This document shows positions 27,843 through 36,601 of a DNA stretch of 63,908 bases, piece by piece. Every line of letters begins with the position of its first letter. Positions within the stretch are counted from its first letter, which is position 1. This stretch comes from Paludibacteraceae bacterium (GTDB lineage Bacteria > Bacteroidota > Bacteroidia > Bacteroidales > Paludibacteraceae), in contig JAGCWA010000033.1 in assembly GCA_017962085.1 (NCBI GenBank), positions 95,264-159,171 on the forward strand. The letters are read 5' to 3'. A program made the position numbers and the translations under genes. Under the pieces are notes generated by a model. It was not told the DNA's origin. It did no database searches and worked only from the letters and a program-made list of their open reading frames with translations.

Positions 27843-27962
27843 GTGTGTTTGTGAATTGTGCGTTGGATGATTAACCACATGACAAGTTTCGTGCCGCATG
27901 AAAGTTTGTTGATGAAGTGATGAAGTTTGTCTTTCGAACGCTATTTTAATGATAAATTATAA

Positions 27963-27982
27963 CGGGAGTATGCCCGATTTTT
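27963..27982 (+). terminator. Weak intrinsic terminator after manA
   Basis: A CGGG/CCCG stem around AGTATG is followed by A and five T. The stem is only four base pairs, so efficiency is uncertain. Confidence 0.4.
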
Positions 27983-28023
27983 ACTTTTATTTGAGAAAAA
28001 ACAAATAAAAAATAGGTTATTGG

Positions 28024-28053
28024 TTGTATTTTATGTGAAAATTCTTATATTCG
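28024..28053 (+). promoter_or_regulatory. Promoter of the MORN-repeat gene
   Basis: TTG at 28024-28026 and TATATTCG at 28046-28053 are separated by 19 bases, the spacing of the Bacteroidetes primary-sigma promoter. The ATG follows 33 bases later. Confidence 0.6.
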
Positions 28054-28086
28054 CGATACTAAAAAAACAAAAAGGAACGGATAAAC

Positions 28087-28557
28087 ATGAAAGCAAAAAT
28101 TTTGGCGATTGTCGCAATCCTTGCTCTTACTAGCATTGAGGCGAATGCACAATGTAAAGGGAAATGCAGAAATGGTTTCGGTACATTCACCTTCGAAAGT
28201 GGTGAAACGTATACTGGCAACTTCGTTGACGGTAAATTCGAGGGAAAGGGAACTTACAAGTTTAAGTCCGGTTCTGTCTATGAAGGAGAATACAAGGCAG
28301 GCGTTCGTGAAGGACAAGGAAAGTTCACGTACCCTACGGGTGACGTATACGAGGGTCCTTTCGTGAATGGTAAGCCAGAGGGCGTTGGCGTATATACTTA
28401 CTCCAACGGCGATAGATACGAGGGCGAGTTCAAGAACGGTAAGAAACACGGTAACGGTGTCTACACGTTCGCTAGCGGAACCAAGCAAACTGGCGTTTTC
28501 GAGGATGGTGACATCATCGAGGAGATCAGCATCGAGCGTCCTAGAAAAAATGGTTAA
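28087..28557 (+). CDS. Secreted MORN-repeat protein
   Basis: A 156-residue protein with a signal peptide (MKAKILAIVAILALTSIEANAQ) followed by a Cys-containing start (CKGKCRNGFGTF) and five to six consecutive MORN repeats of about 23 residues. Examples are 'YEGEYKAGVREGQGKFTYPTG' split as YEGEYKAGVREG and QGKFTYPTG, and 'YEGEFKNGKKHGNGVYTFASG' similarly. MORN repeats form an elongated beta-hairpin sheet. In bacteria their roles are mostly unknown, so no function is assigned beyond an exported scaffold or binding module. It is monocistronic: its own promoter lies upstream and a terminator downstream. Codon use is optimised, hinting at high expression. Confidence 0.88.
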   Translation: MKAKILAIVAILALTSIEANAQCKGKCRNGFGTFTFESGETYTGNFVDGKFEGKGTYKFKSGSVYEGEYKAGVREGQGKFTYPTGDVYEGPFVNGKPEGVGVYTYSNGDRYEGEFKNGKKHGNGVYTFASGTKQTGVFEDGDIIEEISIERPRKNG

Positions 28558-28579
28558 TTTTTGAATCTAAAGGTTTAAA

Positions 28580-28609
28580 GGGACATTCCTCTTGGGGTGT
28601 CCTTTTTTT
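28580..28609 (+). terminator. Intrinsic terminator after the MORN gene
   Basis: GGACA (28581-28585) pairs with TGTCC (28598-28602), extended inward by TTCC/GGGG with wobble pairs, then seven T. Its position argues against the GTG at 28597 as the start of the following gene. Confidence 0.85.
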
Positions 28610-28614
28610 GTGAT

Positions 28615-29568
28615 ATGGCGAGATATATCCTCTTTTTATCCTTGGCCCTTCCGCTGTTCGTCTTCTCATGCTCGGACGGGTCCATCGTCGGCCAGGAGGG
28701 GGCGGAGTCCTCGGTGTCGGACTGCACCTCCCAAAACTTGTTGCTCTCCGATTCGCTGGTGGCGGATTCCATCGCGGATGATTCCGCCCATGCCATCCCC
28801 GCCGATTCGGTGCGCATCGTCATCGAGTTCTTCGACGCTTTCGGTGAACCGATGAACCACCCTGTGGAAATAGAAGTGGAGGATAATTTCTTCCCTGATA
28901 CGCGCATGACGGACCGCCATGGTACGCTCACCTACATGACGCACAAGGACCATGTCGTCTATGTGGTCTACTCGAACGATACGCTGGTCACGTATGAGAG
29001 CATGAAGGGTGGGGAGGAACTGAACGACCACCTCCAGCTGAATGTGCGCCCTATGTACGGTAGGATTATGGACAATAACGGTACGCCTCATGTCAATATG
29101 CCTGTCCACATGCACTTCCGCAGCGGGAGGAAGGACCGTACCTCCGCCTGTGGCTCCGATGTGCTCTTTACCACCGATTCCTCGGGCTATTATCACACCT
29201 ATGTGCCTACGTATTTCCATAGCATTGTCTTGCGTACTTGCGGCTTTGTCTTTGGCGTGATCCCTCGTGCCGAGTTCGAGTCTTACCCGAAGCAGAACTT
29301 CCTCTTCGACCCGTTCGAGGTGGAGAACCGTTGCGCGTATGGCTTGCCTCATCACGATTTTTTCATAGAGATCCCTGTCTCTGAAGGCTTTGATAATATG
29401 TCTGTCGAGGCGAAGAACTGGCCTGCCTTGTTCGCACTGGACCAGACGTTGGAGATGGAGGAATCCGTGCGGCTGAAGGTTGTTTTCCCTCATCGCACCT
29501 CTACCTACAAACTAAAGAAGAGAAACGGTGCGTTCTACGTGCCTAAATTGCAGGTCTGCATACGATGA
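28615..29568 (+). CDS. Lipoprotein of unknown function
   Basis: I do not recognise this family. The 317-residue product starts MARYILFLSLALPLFVFSCSD, a lipoprotein signal with Cys at residue 19. An acidic Ser/Asp-rich linker follows (about 20-65). Then comes a region with 'RIVIEFFDAFGEPMNHPVEIEVED' and 'GRIMDNNGTPHVNMPVHMHF', which look like carboxypeptidase-regulatory-like or Ig-like beta-sandwich repeats ('xGxPxxxxxVxV'). The C-terminal part contains 'HDFFIEIPVSEGF' and ends with basic strands. An ATG at 28615 is used because the upstream GTG lies in the MORN terminator. A surface-exposed or periplasmic beta-rich lipoprotein is the most that can be said. Confidence 0.75.
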   Translation: MARYILFLSLALPLFVFSCSDGSIVGQEGAESSVSDCTSQNLLLSDSLVADSIADDSAHAIPADSVRIVIEFFDAFGEPMNHPVEIEVEDNFFPDTRMTDRHGTLTYMTHKDHVVYVVYSNDTLVTYESMKGGEELNDHLQLNVRPMYGRIMDNNGTPHVNMPVHMHFRSGRKDRTSACGSDVLFTTDSSGYYHTYVPTYFHSIVLRTCGFVFGVIPRAEFESYPKQNFLFDPFEVENRCAYGLPHHDFFIEIPVSEGFDNMSVEAKNWPALFALDQTLEMEESVRLKVVFPHRTSTYKLKKRNGAFYVPKLQVCIR

Positions 29569-29602
29569 CCCCATCGGAGGTTTGATTGCCTCTGACACGC
29601 TT

Positions 29603-29629
29603 AAAATCGCTCCATTCGGGCGATTTTTT
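29603..29629. terminator. Bidirectional intrinsic terminator between the lipoprotein gene and gldB
   Basis: AAAATCGC (29603-29610) pairs with GCGATTTT (29620-29627), with T runs on both strands. It lies between convergent genes and can serve both. Confidence 0.85.
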
Positions 29630-29641
29630 CTTTATTGGTTG

Positions 29642-30748
29642 TTATGGATTGTACCTTGAGCCTTGCAGGATCTTCTGCGCATTGTTTTCGTGGATCAGGT
29701 CTGTCAGACTCATGTTCGGGTTGTGCTCCATGTATTGGGCGATGATTTGCCAACCCAGCCATACGGCGGCCCTTCCCGGGGCGGTGTGCTTGTCGGTGGA
29801 GAAGTACTTGGTGGAGCCTGCCATGATGATGAAGTCTGTGATGATCTTGTTGTCGGTCTCGAACAGGAGGTTGTTCTCCCGGAGGTAGTTCCACATGCTC
29901 GCCTCGTTTTTCTCGCACCATTCCCACTCATCCTTCGAATAGCCCATGATGTTCTTCTCGTCTTCCTGTGGCAGTATGGCCTCTGTGATGTAGAGCATCT
30001 TGCCGAAGTAGAGCAGGTTGTCGAGCAGGTTCCCCGCCTCGATTTCAAGAGGGAAGTGCTCGCAGGTGCACTCGTAGATGGCGTCCGTCACCATCCGCTC
30101 ACGCTTCAGGTTCTTGATCTGGTATTGGTAGATGCCCGGCACGTATTGGTAGTTCTTGTAGTCTTCCCCGAGGAAGTATTCGAGCGACACGTACAGCGTG
30201 TTCTCGTCGATGCTCAGATAGTCTCCGAAGCCGGAAAAGATGTAGAAAATGTTCTGCGGTATCTCATAGCCTGGAATGAGCTGTTGCGCCCGTGAGAAGG
30301 CTTTCGTGAAGTAGGCGTTGAGGTCGGACACGTCTTGGTATCTATCCTGGCAATCCTTGTAAAGGTCGTGGTAGGCCTCGTTGGAGAGGAAGAGGTAGAA
30401 GAGCGTCTCGTCGGCGACGTCGTATCCGCTGGACAGCTCGCCTAACATCATGAGGTAGTGCTTGAACTGCTCAGGATATTTTTCCTTGATTTGTGCGATC
30501 CTCTGTTGCAGGCAAAGGGAGTCTTCGTCGGGGATGTCCACCTTCAGCAGGTCGTAGTCGCCTGCCACAGCGGGTCTGCGGATGCAGTTGTCCAAATCGT
30601 AGATGACCTGGTCGAATCGCTCGTAGTTGATGGTGGCTTCCGCTTGCTGCGTCGTCTGCTCCTTGAATCGGTTCTGATGACCACCTTTGCAGGCGGAAAA
30701 TAGGGCCATGATGCCTAAACATGCGGCTATTGTTGCATTCCTTCTCAT
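29642..30748 (-). CDS. gldB: Gliding-motility-type lipoprotein GldB
   Basis: A 368-residue lipoprotein with a signal MRRNATIAACLGIMALFSAC and Cys at residue 20. The sequence follows the GldB pattern: 'INYERFDQVIYDLD' near the start, 'FSGFGDYLSIDENTLYVSLEYFLG' in the middle, 'LLDNLLYFGKMLYITEAILPQ' and 'GYSKDEWEWCEKNEASMWNYL', and the end 'PGRAAVWLGWQIIAQYMEHNPNMSL' with 'ILQGSRYNP'. GldB is essential for gliding in flavobacteria and is linked to the type IX apparatus, although non-gliding Bacteroidales also keep it. Its presence supports a working T9SS for the type B cargo genes at both ends of the window. It lies 68 bases downstream of the ABC-F gene, separated from it by a terminator. Confidence 0.9.
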   Translation of the reverse strand: MRRNATIAACLGIMALFSACKGGHQNRFKEQTTQQAEATINYERFDQVIYDLDNCIRRPAVAGDYDLLKVDIPDEDSLCLQQRIAQIKEKYPEQFKHYLMMLGELSSGYDVADETLFYLFLSNEAYHDLYKDCQDRYQDVSDLNAYFTKAFSRAQQLIPGYEIPQNIFYIFSGFGDYLSIDENTLYVSLEYFLGEDYKNYQYVPGIYQYQIKNLKRERMVTDAIYECTCEHFPLEIEAGNLLDNLLYFGKMLYITEAILPQEDEKNIMGYSKDEWEWCEKNEASMWNYLRENNLLFETDNKIITDFIIMAGSTKYFSTDKHTAPGRAAVWLGWQIIAQYMEHNPNMSLTDLIHENNAQKILQGSRYNP

Positions 30749-30768
30749 CCTTCTCCCTCCTATGGATT

Positions 30769-30800
30769 AAAAAAGAGGAGACGTGCGGTCACGCCTCCTC
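30769..30800 (-). terminator. Intrinsic terminator of the ABC-F gene
   Basis: On the minus strand GAGGAGGCGTG pairs with CACGTCTCCTC around ACCG, with one internal mismatch, followed by six T. It separates the ABC-F gene from gldB. Confidence 0.88.
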
Positions 30801-30816
30801 TCTCTATGTGTGGTTA

Positions 30817-32475
<1,659 letters not shown>

Positions 32476-32515
32476 TTATTCTCTATTCTCAAATTCGTAG
32501 AGGGTTCCTTCGGTT

Positions 32516-33175
32516 TTATCGCTTTTTATATTCGTATTTCAGTGTTACTTCATTTATCGTGTCGTAGACGATCACACCGTTACTGTCTATGTATCCATGG
32601 TTCTCGTATTTCTCTTCCCCGTCTCGTTTAATGGGGACCGCATCGTCTTCGTAGTAGGTCTTCTTATGGAAGTAGTAGCTGATTTTCAGGTCGTTGTCGA
32701 TGGTGAAATAGTTCTCGTCTGTCAGAACATCCTCTACATATTCCACGGAACTATGGTTGTTCATGTATTGTGAGGAGATGAGTTCGCAGTTTTTATCGAA
32801 GGTGAGGATGTATCCTATGTTGTCTTCAAATCCACGACTTCTGCCTATTAGGGTGAAAAACTTGGAAGTGTCTGGGAGATATCCGATCAGGCATTCACAT
32901 CCGCTCAAAAAATTCTCGTTGGTGGAGACATGGGACATTATATCAAGCCATGCCTGATCGTATTCATCAGAACGATAGGAGGGATCCTCTTTCGGTGCGC
33001 TAATGTCCATTCGTAGTTTATACGGCAAGGTCAACTGCTTGCTTGACTCCAGTTTCGCCCTGAAATTCTTGCGGTATTGAGCCGCTTCTTGGGCGTCTGT
33101 CCCTGTCTCGCATCCTGTGCATGTGAGGAGGCAAAACAATACGCTTAGTGCGAGATGATATAATCTTTTTGTCAT
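32516..33175 (-). CDS. Lipoprotein of unknown function
   Basis: Not recognised. The 219-residue product has a lipoprotein signal (MTKRLYHLALSVLFCLLTCTGC; Cys about 22), then a charged helical stretch (AQYRKNFRAKLES) and a mixed alpha/beta region containing 'FFTLIGRSRGFEDNIGYILTFDKNCELISS' split over about residues 105-135. The C-terminus is rich in Tyr and charged residues and ends EVTLKYEYKKR. Small lipoproteins of this kind, next to membrane proteins of similar size, are common among immunity-type and lineage-specific genes. Base composition is close to the AT-richer island upstream. Confidence 0.7.
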   Translation of the reverse strand: MTKRLYHLALSVLFCLLTCTGCETGTDAQEAAQYRKNFRAKLESSKQLTLPYKLRMDISAPKEDPSYRSDEYDQAWLDIMSHVSTNENFLSGCECLIGYLPDTSKFFTLIGRSRGFEDNIGYILTFDKNCELISSQYMNNHSSVEYVEDVLTDENYFTIDNDLKISYYFHKKTYYEDDAVPIKRDGEEKYENHGYIDSNGVIVYDTINEVTLKYEYKKR

Positions 33176-33202
33176 GCTAAAAACATTTGGTTTGCTTTTA
33201 AT

Positions 33203-33747
33203 GCGTCAGCCAATCCACTTGACGCTTTTTTATGAACCATCGAGTTCGGCTTGTGTTATGCGGTCTTGTATCTTTATCTGTCGTAGTTGTATTATGGTTT
33301 TTTTAATTCTTTGTAATAGAAGGAATAAAGCAACAAGGCGTAAAGCAATGCGTTTAGCAAAAAACAAATGATGGGAGATAGAAGAAACTCCCCTCTGAAG
33401 AATGCCAAACTTAATGCCGCAATGCTGACTAAGACGAAGAGCGCAACAACTTCTATTCCCAGAAAGATGGTGATCGCAATTCTGATGTCCTTATTTGTCG
33501 CTTGTCCTATAATGCATATGATAATCAATGAGATAAAACAAAATGCGATTATAAGCGGCATATGTCCCAATCTCTTAATCCATGTTGCGACAGGCCAACT
33601 GTCCGGGTTCATTGCTTCAGGCATGAAAAGGATTAAAAGTAGTACTATCACATAAATGAATGCCTTGCCCAATGACTCGATATTCTTGCTCGATATGTCT
33701 TTTTCTTTAGATGTCATATTCAATGTTTAGCTGATCTTTAATCACTT
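33203..33747. repeat. Copy A of a 545-bp direct duplication
   Basis: This stretch and 35015-35560 are related over their whole length: the shared region starts at GCGTCAG, includes a small membrane-protein gene with its downstream tail, and ends just upstream of the start codon (TCAGCTAAACAT on the minus strand). Both copies have the same orientation. Identity is high at the ends and low in two internal patches of the encoded protein. Confidence 0.85.
33292..33717 (-). CDS. Small four-helix membrane protein, copy A of a duplicated pair
   Basis: Not a recognised family. The 141-residue product begins MTSKEKDISSKNIESLGKA, then has about four transmembrane helices (residues roughly 18-36, 55-75, 80-108 and 112-135), with 'GQATNKDIRIAI' between helices two and three. 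The ORF can be read from TTG 33723, but ATG 33717 is better. The paralogue at 35105-35530 shares the N-terminus, the 'NPDSWPVATWIK'-like patch, helix two and the C-terminal 'ICFLLNALLYALL', but differs in residues about 49-57 and 92-115. The pattern of conserved ends with diverged cores is typical of immunity or specificity proteins, though no toxin partner is identifiable. Confidence 0.75.
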   Translation of the reverse strand: MTSKEKDISSKNIESLGKAFIYVIVLLLILFMPEAMNPDSWPVATWIKRLGHMPLIIAFCFISLIIICIIGQATNKDIRIAITIFLGIEVVALFVLVSIAALSLAFFRGEFLLSPIICFLLNALLYALLLYSFYYKELKKP

Positions 33748-33830
33748 CCCGTTAAACATTATTTGCGTGTTTCCTAGTGATTGGGGCATCCCATGAACTT
33801 CCTGTGTTTTTTCTCTTTCAGCGTATTTCG

Positions 33831-33838
33831 CAAATATA
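33831..33838 (-). promoter_or_regulatory. -7 promoter element for the copy A membrane gene
   Basis: On the minus strand the sequence is TATATTTG, an exact match to TAnnTTTG, 114 bases before the ATG at 33717. No clear -33 element was seen. Confidence 0.5.
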
Positions 33839-33867
33839 ATGATTTTTGATTGATTATAATTCTTCGA

Positions 33868-34011
33868 CTATTTGTTATTGTCCCTCATTCCAATTAATGA
33901 TTTGTGCAACCGAACAAATCTATATATGATTAATGCACCTAAAACTGAAACAATACATGACAATATTGTAGCAACACAATAGAACAACTTGTTTTGAAAT
34001 GATCTTAACAT
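33868..34011 (-). CDS. Possible small single-span membrane peptide
   Basis: A 47-residue frame starting ATG 34011 gives MLRSFQNKLFYCVATILSC followed by a hydrophobic helix (VSVLGALIIYRFV) and a basic tail. It lies 100 bases downstream of the 34113-34757 gene on the same strand. The frame has no homology I recognise and the region is AT-rich, where such frames occur by chance, so this is a weak call. Confidence 0.25.
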   Translation of the reverse strand: MLRSFQNKLFYCVATILSCIVSVLGALIIYRFVRLHKSLIGMRDNNK

Positions 34012-34112
34012 CGTAGTTTTTTTTATCTTCAGAGAGGTTATATACAACTTTTGAAATTTTATATTCTCTATCGTGTGAGTATTTGTTAAGCATCTGAATA
34101 TATAATTGCACT

Positions 34113-34757
34113 TTACTCGTGCTGTGAAGAAGAAATATACATTCGGTATAACATAAATGCCGACAACACCTTTGACAGAAGTCCAACAATCAACACAAGG
34201 TAACAACAATCAAAGAAGGGAGGATAGGTCAGTTTGTTCAAACCGATGTCATGAGGAATCCACATCACAAAGAAATCCAACATAGAGATGTCAATAAGCA
34301 AAAAAACGACAAACAATATCATATTCATCTTGTTACAAAGAGAGCGACGCCACTTGAAAACAGCTGCACCAGTCTTGTATAGAACTATTATCGTCGAACA
34401 GATGAATATAAATCCGAAAACAGAGTAATAAGAATATTGGGCTAAATTCAGCTCGCCCCAATGCCATAAAAGGAACAAAAATTCACCTGCTAGCAAATGA
34501 ACAAAAGGTATAGCCCCCACAATCATAATCAATATTGTCATGGGGGATAATGAATGATTATCAATAACATCAATAATAACCTTGCCGATAGATGCCAGTC
34601 CGACCCACAGAAGCAGTTTCCCTATCAGACATGCAATCGACATTATAGGGGCACATCCATGACCGTCAATCCAAAGTGGGATGATTGCGCATTCACATAG
34701 AAGCAACTCTATCCCTATAGCTAGTGTAATTTTTCTTGTCGTAATACGTTTGTTCAT
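34113..34757 (-). CDS. Multi-span membrane protein of unknown function
   Basis: Not recognised. The 214-residue product has about six hydrophobic segments beginning at residue 9 (KITLAIGIELLLCECAIIPLW) and including 'IMSIACLIGKLLLWVGLASIG' and 'YSVFGFIFICSTIIVLY'; it ends MYISSSQHE. The upstream region shares the motif TCAGCTAACAT immediately before the ATG with the two duplicated genes on either side (TCAGCTAAACAT), which suggests a common origin of the leader. The frame just beyond the stop remains coding-like in another register (KYSHDREYKISK), so a C-terminal frameshift is possible. Confidence 0.65.
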   Translation of the reverse strand: MNKRITTRKITLAIGIELLLCECAIIPLWIDGHGCAPIMSIACLIGKLLLWVGLASIGKVIIDVIDNHSLSPMTILIMIVGAIPFVHLLAGEFLFLLWHWGELNLAQYSYYSVFGFIFICSTIIVLYKTGAAVFKWRRSLCNKMNMILFVVFLLIDISMLDFFVMWIPHDIGLNKLTYPPFFDCCYLVLIVGLLSKVLSAFMLYRMYISSSQHE

Positions 34758-34783
34758 ATGTTAGCTGAATGATGATGTGTTTT

Positions 34784-34966
34784 TTAAGGGAGTAACTTAA
34801 TTTCAGATATCCCATATTTCTTGGGAAGATTCAATGGATTATCCTCTCCTAACGTTTGCATATACTTAAAAATTTTATCAAAAAATTTACAACTATTATT
34901 GAGAGTCTCTCTGTCCCTATATATGCCATCATTTTCTTTTTTATATGGTGAGCCAACTTTATACAC
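34784..34966 (-). pseudogene. Short orphan frame, probably the C-terminal remnant of a larger gene
   Basis: The 60-residue frame has only a GTG start and reads YKVGSPYKKENDG, then NNSCKFFDKIFKYMQTLG, ending KYGISEIKLLP. It is open upstream to about 35017, where copy B of the duplication begins, so the missing N-terminal part may have been replaced by the duplication. The composition is hydrophilic and protein-like, unlike the transmembrane genes around it. This may be a truncated effector or toxin tip, but I see no diagnostic motif. Confidence 0.35.
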
Positions 34967-35014
34967 TGCTGGTCCACCATTACTTGTTATGTTTCTATTT
35001 AATTGTACACTTTT

Positions 35015-35560
35015 GCGTCAGTCGATCCATTTGCCGCTTTCCCATGATCCATCGAATCCATCTTATATTATGCGGTCTTGTCTCTTTATCTGTCATTGGT
35101 TGTATTATAGGTTTTTTATTTCTTTGTAATAGAAGGAATAAACCAACAAGGCATAAAGCAATGCGTTAAGTAAAAAACAAATGATGGGAGATGGGAAAAA
35201 ATCCCATTTGAAGGACATCGCAAAAAACATCCAGAAACTGACTATAGTGAAGAACACAATAACTTCTATTCCTAGAAAGACGGTGATGGCAATTCTGATA
35301 TCCTTATTTGTCGCCTGCCCTACAATACATATGATAATCAATGAGATAAAACAAAATACGATTAAAAACGGAGTATATTCCGCATCCTTAATCCATGTTG
35401 CGACAGGCCAGCTGTCCGGGCTCAGTACTCCGGGTAAGAAAAGTGATAGAAGTAGTACTATCATATAAATTAATGCCTTGCCCAACGTCTCGATGTTCTT
35501 GCTCGATATGTCTTTTTCTTTAGATGCCATATTCAATGTTTAGCTGATCTATATTCACTT
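35015..35560. repeat. Copy B of a 545-bp direct duplication
   Basis: This is the partner of 33203-33747 in the same orientation, containing the paralogous membrane gene, its 3' tail and the leader motif up to the start codon. The end points agree to within a few bases of those of copy A. Confidence 0.85.
35105..35530 (-). CDS. Small four-helix membrane protein, copy B of a duplicated pair
   Basis: The 141-residue paralogue of the 33292-33717 product, starting MASKEKDISSKNIETLGKA (ATG 35530; a TTG lies 6 bases upstream). About four transmembrane helices are predicted. Segments shared nearly unchanged are the N-terminus, 'PDSWPVATWIK', 'FCFISLIIICI', 'GQATNKDIRIAIT' and 'SPIICFLLNALLYALL'. The patches 'DAEYTPFLIV' and 'IVSFWMFFAMSFKWDFF' are unrelated to copy A. 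A promoter-like TATATTTG lies at 35598-35605. The function is unknown; an immunity-like role is only an inference. Confidence 0.75.
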   Translation of the reverse strand: MASKEKDISSKNIETLGKALIYMIVLLLSLFLPGVLSPDSWPVATWIKDAEYTPFLIVFCFISLIIICIVGQATNKDIRIAITVFLGIEVIVFFTIVSFWMFFAMSFKWDFFPSPIICFLLNALLYALLVYSFYYKEIKNL

Positions 35561-35597
35561 TCTACTTTCGATATGTAGTGCTATAATGGGTTGCTCG

Positions 35598-35605
35598 CAA
35601 ATATA
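35598..35605 (-). promoter_or_regulatory. -7 promoter element for the copy B membrane gene
   Basis: Minus-strand TATATTTG matches TAnnTTTG and lies 68 bases upstream of ATG 35530. The copy A gene has the same octamer at 33831-33838, outside the duplicated core. Confidence 0.5.
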
Positions 35606-35689
35606 GCAAAAAGTCGGAATTTTATCCAATTAACACTTCCCTGACAGTTGCACAGCATGCTGTTACTCCATGGGAGAGGAAGCTACAAC

Positions 35690-36595
35690 TCACTTTTCTA
35701 TAAATTGATAGTTGTTTTGATGTGTTTCACACCAAGACAATACCTTTTCAGTATATTTTTTTGATGTGAAAGTATAGCGACCGTTCTTTCTATTCTCAGT
35801 TTTAAGATCTGTTTTGTGATCTATTTCGGGAAAATCCTTGATAACCATAGCGAAATGTTGGCTCATTATATACATAACACTCGAACAAATATTCGTACAT
35901 GTGCCAGTTAGGTGATCAACACAGCAAATATACTCGTCGTGATGTTCCTTCAATACAATCATTAGTTCATCAAACAAGTCTCTTCTTCTAGGATAATTGC
36001 ATATGTTAGAAATCTTATCATTGTAATTGCCTGATTTCAATTCTTTTATCCATTCAAGAACCACATCGTCATCGTTCTTTTCAAACAAAAATAATCTTAG
36101 TTGTTGTTTTATAATGTCTTCTGATATCTTATTTGAATAATATAACTTGTTTTTTAGCTGATTCCTAAACAAAGAATCCCTCTCTTCACTAAAAATAGGA
36201 AGCAAACTAGAGTCGTAATTAGAGACAAGCATATCCATTATTCTTTGTTTTTGGCTCAATGAATATTCTTTACATCTTTCCTGCTCCGTTAGGAATCTAA
36301 TAGCATTCGGATATGAGTCGTAACTTTTAGACACAACACTATCTATAATAAAATCAATTATTTCCATCCTGCCATACTTGGATTCACTTTCATATTGAAA
36401 AATGAGACTATCAATTAGCTCATATTGATTAGATTGGGAGAAATGATAATACCCCCATGGCATTTTTGTATTGGTTGTTTCCTTTTCATTAGTATTTGAA
36501 ACAGAATCCTCCTTAGTGTCTTGTACAGACACAACATCTGTTGTACACGAATATAGAAAGACAATTTGTGCTAAAAAGAAAAATAAACGTTTCAT
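35690..36595 (-). CDS. Lipoprotein of unknown function, largely helical
   Basis: Not recognised. The product of about 301 residues starts MKRLFFFLAQIVFLYSC (lipoprotein Cys at residue 17), with a Ser/Thr/Asn-rich linker to about residue 45. The rest is charged and alpha-helical: 'KYGRMEIIDFIIDS', 'SLSQKQRIMDMLVSNYDSS', 'DIIKQQLRLFLFEKNDDDVVLEWI' split over about 160-190. A Cys-rich patch 'CCVDHLTGTCTNICSSVM' lies at about 225-245. The frame could begin at TTG 36601, but ATG 36595 gives a normal lipoprotein signal. It lies 6 to 7 bases after the stop of the membrane gene at 36602-37393 and is probably cotranscribed with it. Confidence 0.75.
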   Translation of the reverse strand: MKRLFFFLAQIVFLYSCTTDVVSVQDTKEDSVSNTNEKETTNTKMPWGYYHFSQSNQYELIDSLIFQYESESKYGRMEIIDFIIDSVVSKSYDSYPNAIRFLTEQERCKEYSLSQKQRIMDMLVSNYDSSLLPIFSEERDSLFRNQLKNKLYYSNKISEDIIKQQLRLFLFEKNDDDVVLEWIKELKSGNYNDKISNICNYPRRRDLFDELMIVLKEHHDEYICCVDHLTGTCTNICSSVMYIMSQHFAMVIKDFPEIDHKTDLKTENRKNGRYTFTSKKYTEKVLSWCETHQNNYQFIEK

Positions 36596-36601
36596 TTCCA
36601 A

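Larger units (their letters stand above)
33724..34112. other. 389-bp AT-rich stretch without a firm gene
   Basis: Besides the -7 element at 33831-33838, the stretch holds two competing minus-strand frames (33868-34209 and 33920-34189) that overlap the 3' end of the next gene. One ends in a possible 47-residue single-span peptide. No frame shows enough family or codon signal to be called with confidence. Confidence 0.5.

Noticed and set aside
28597-28614. GTG at 28597 as the start of the lipoprotein gene
   Set aside because: It lies in the right arm of the MORN-gene terminator; ATG 28615 gives a standard lipoprotein signal.
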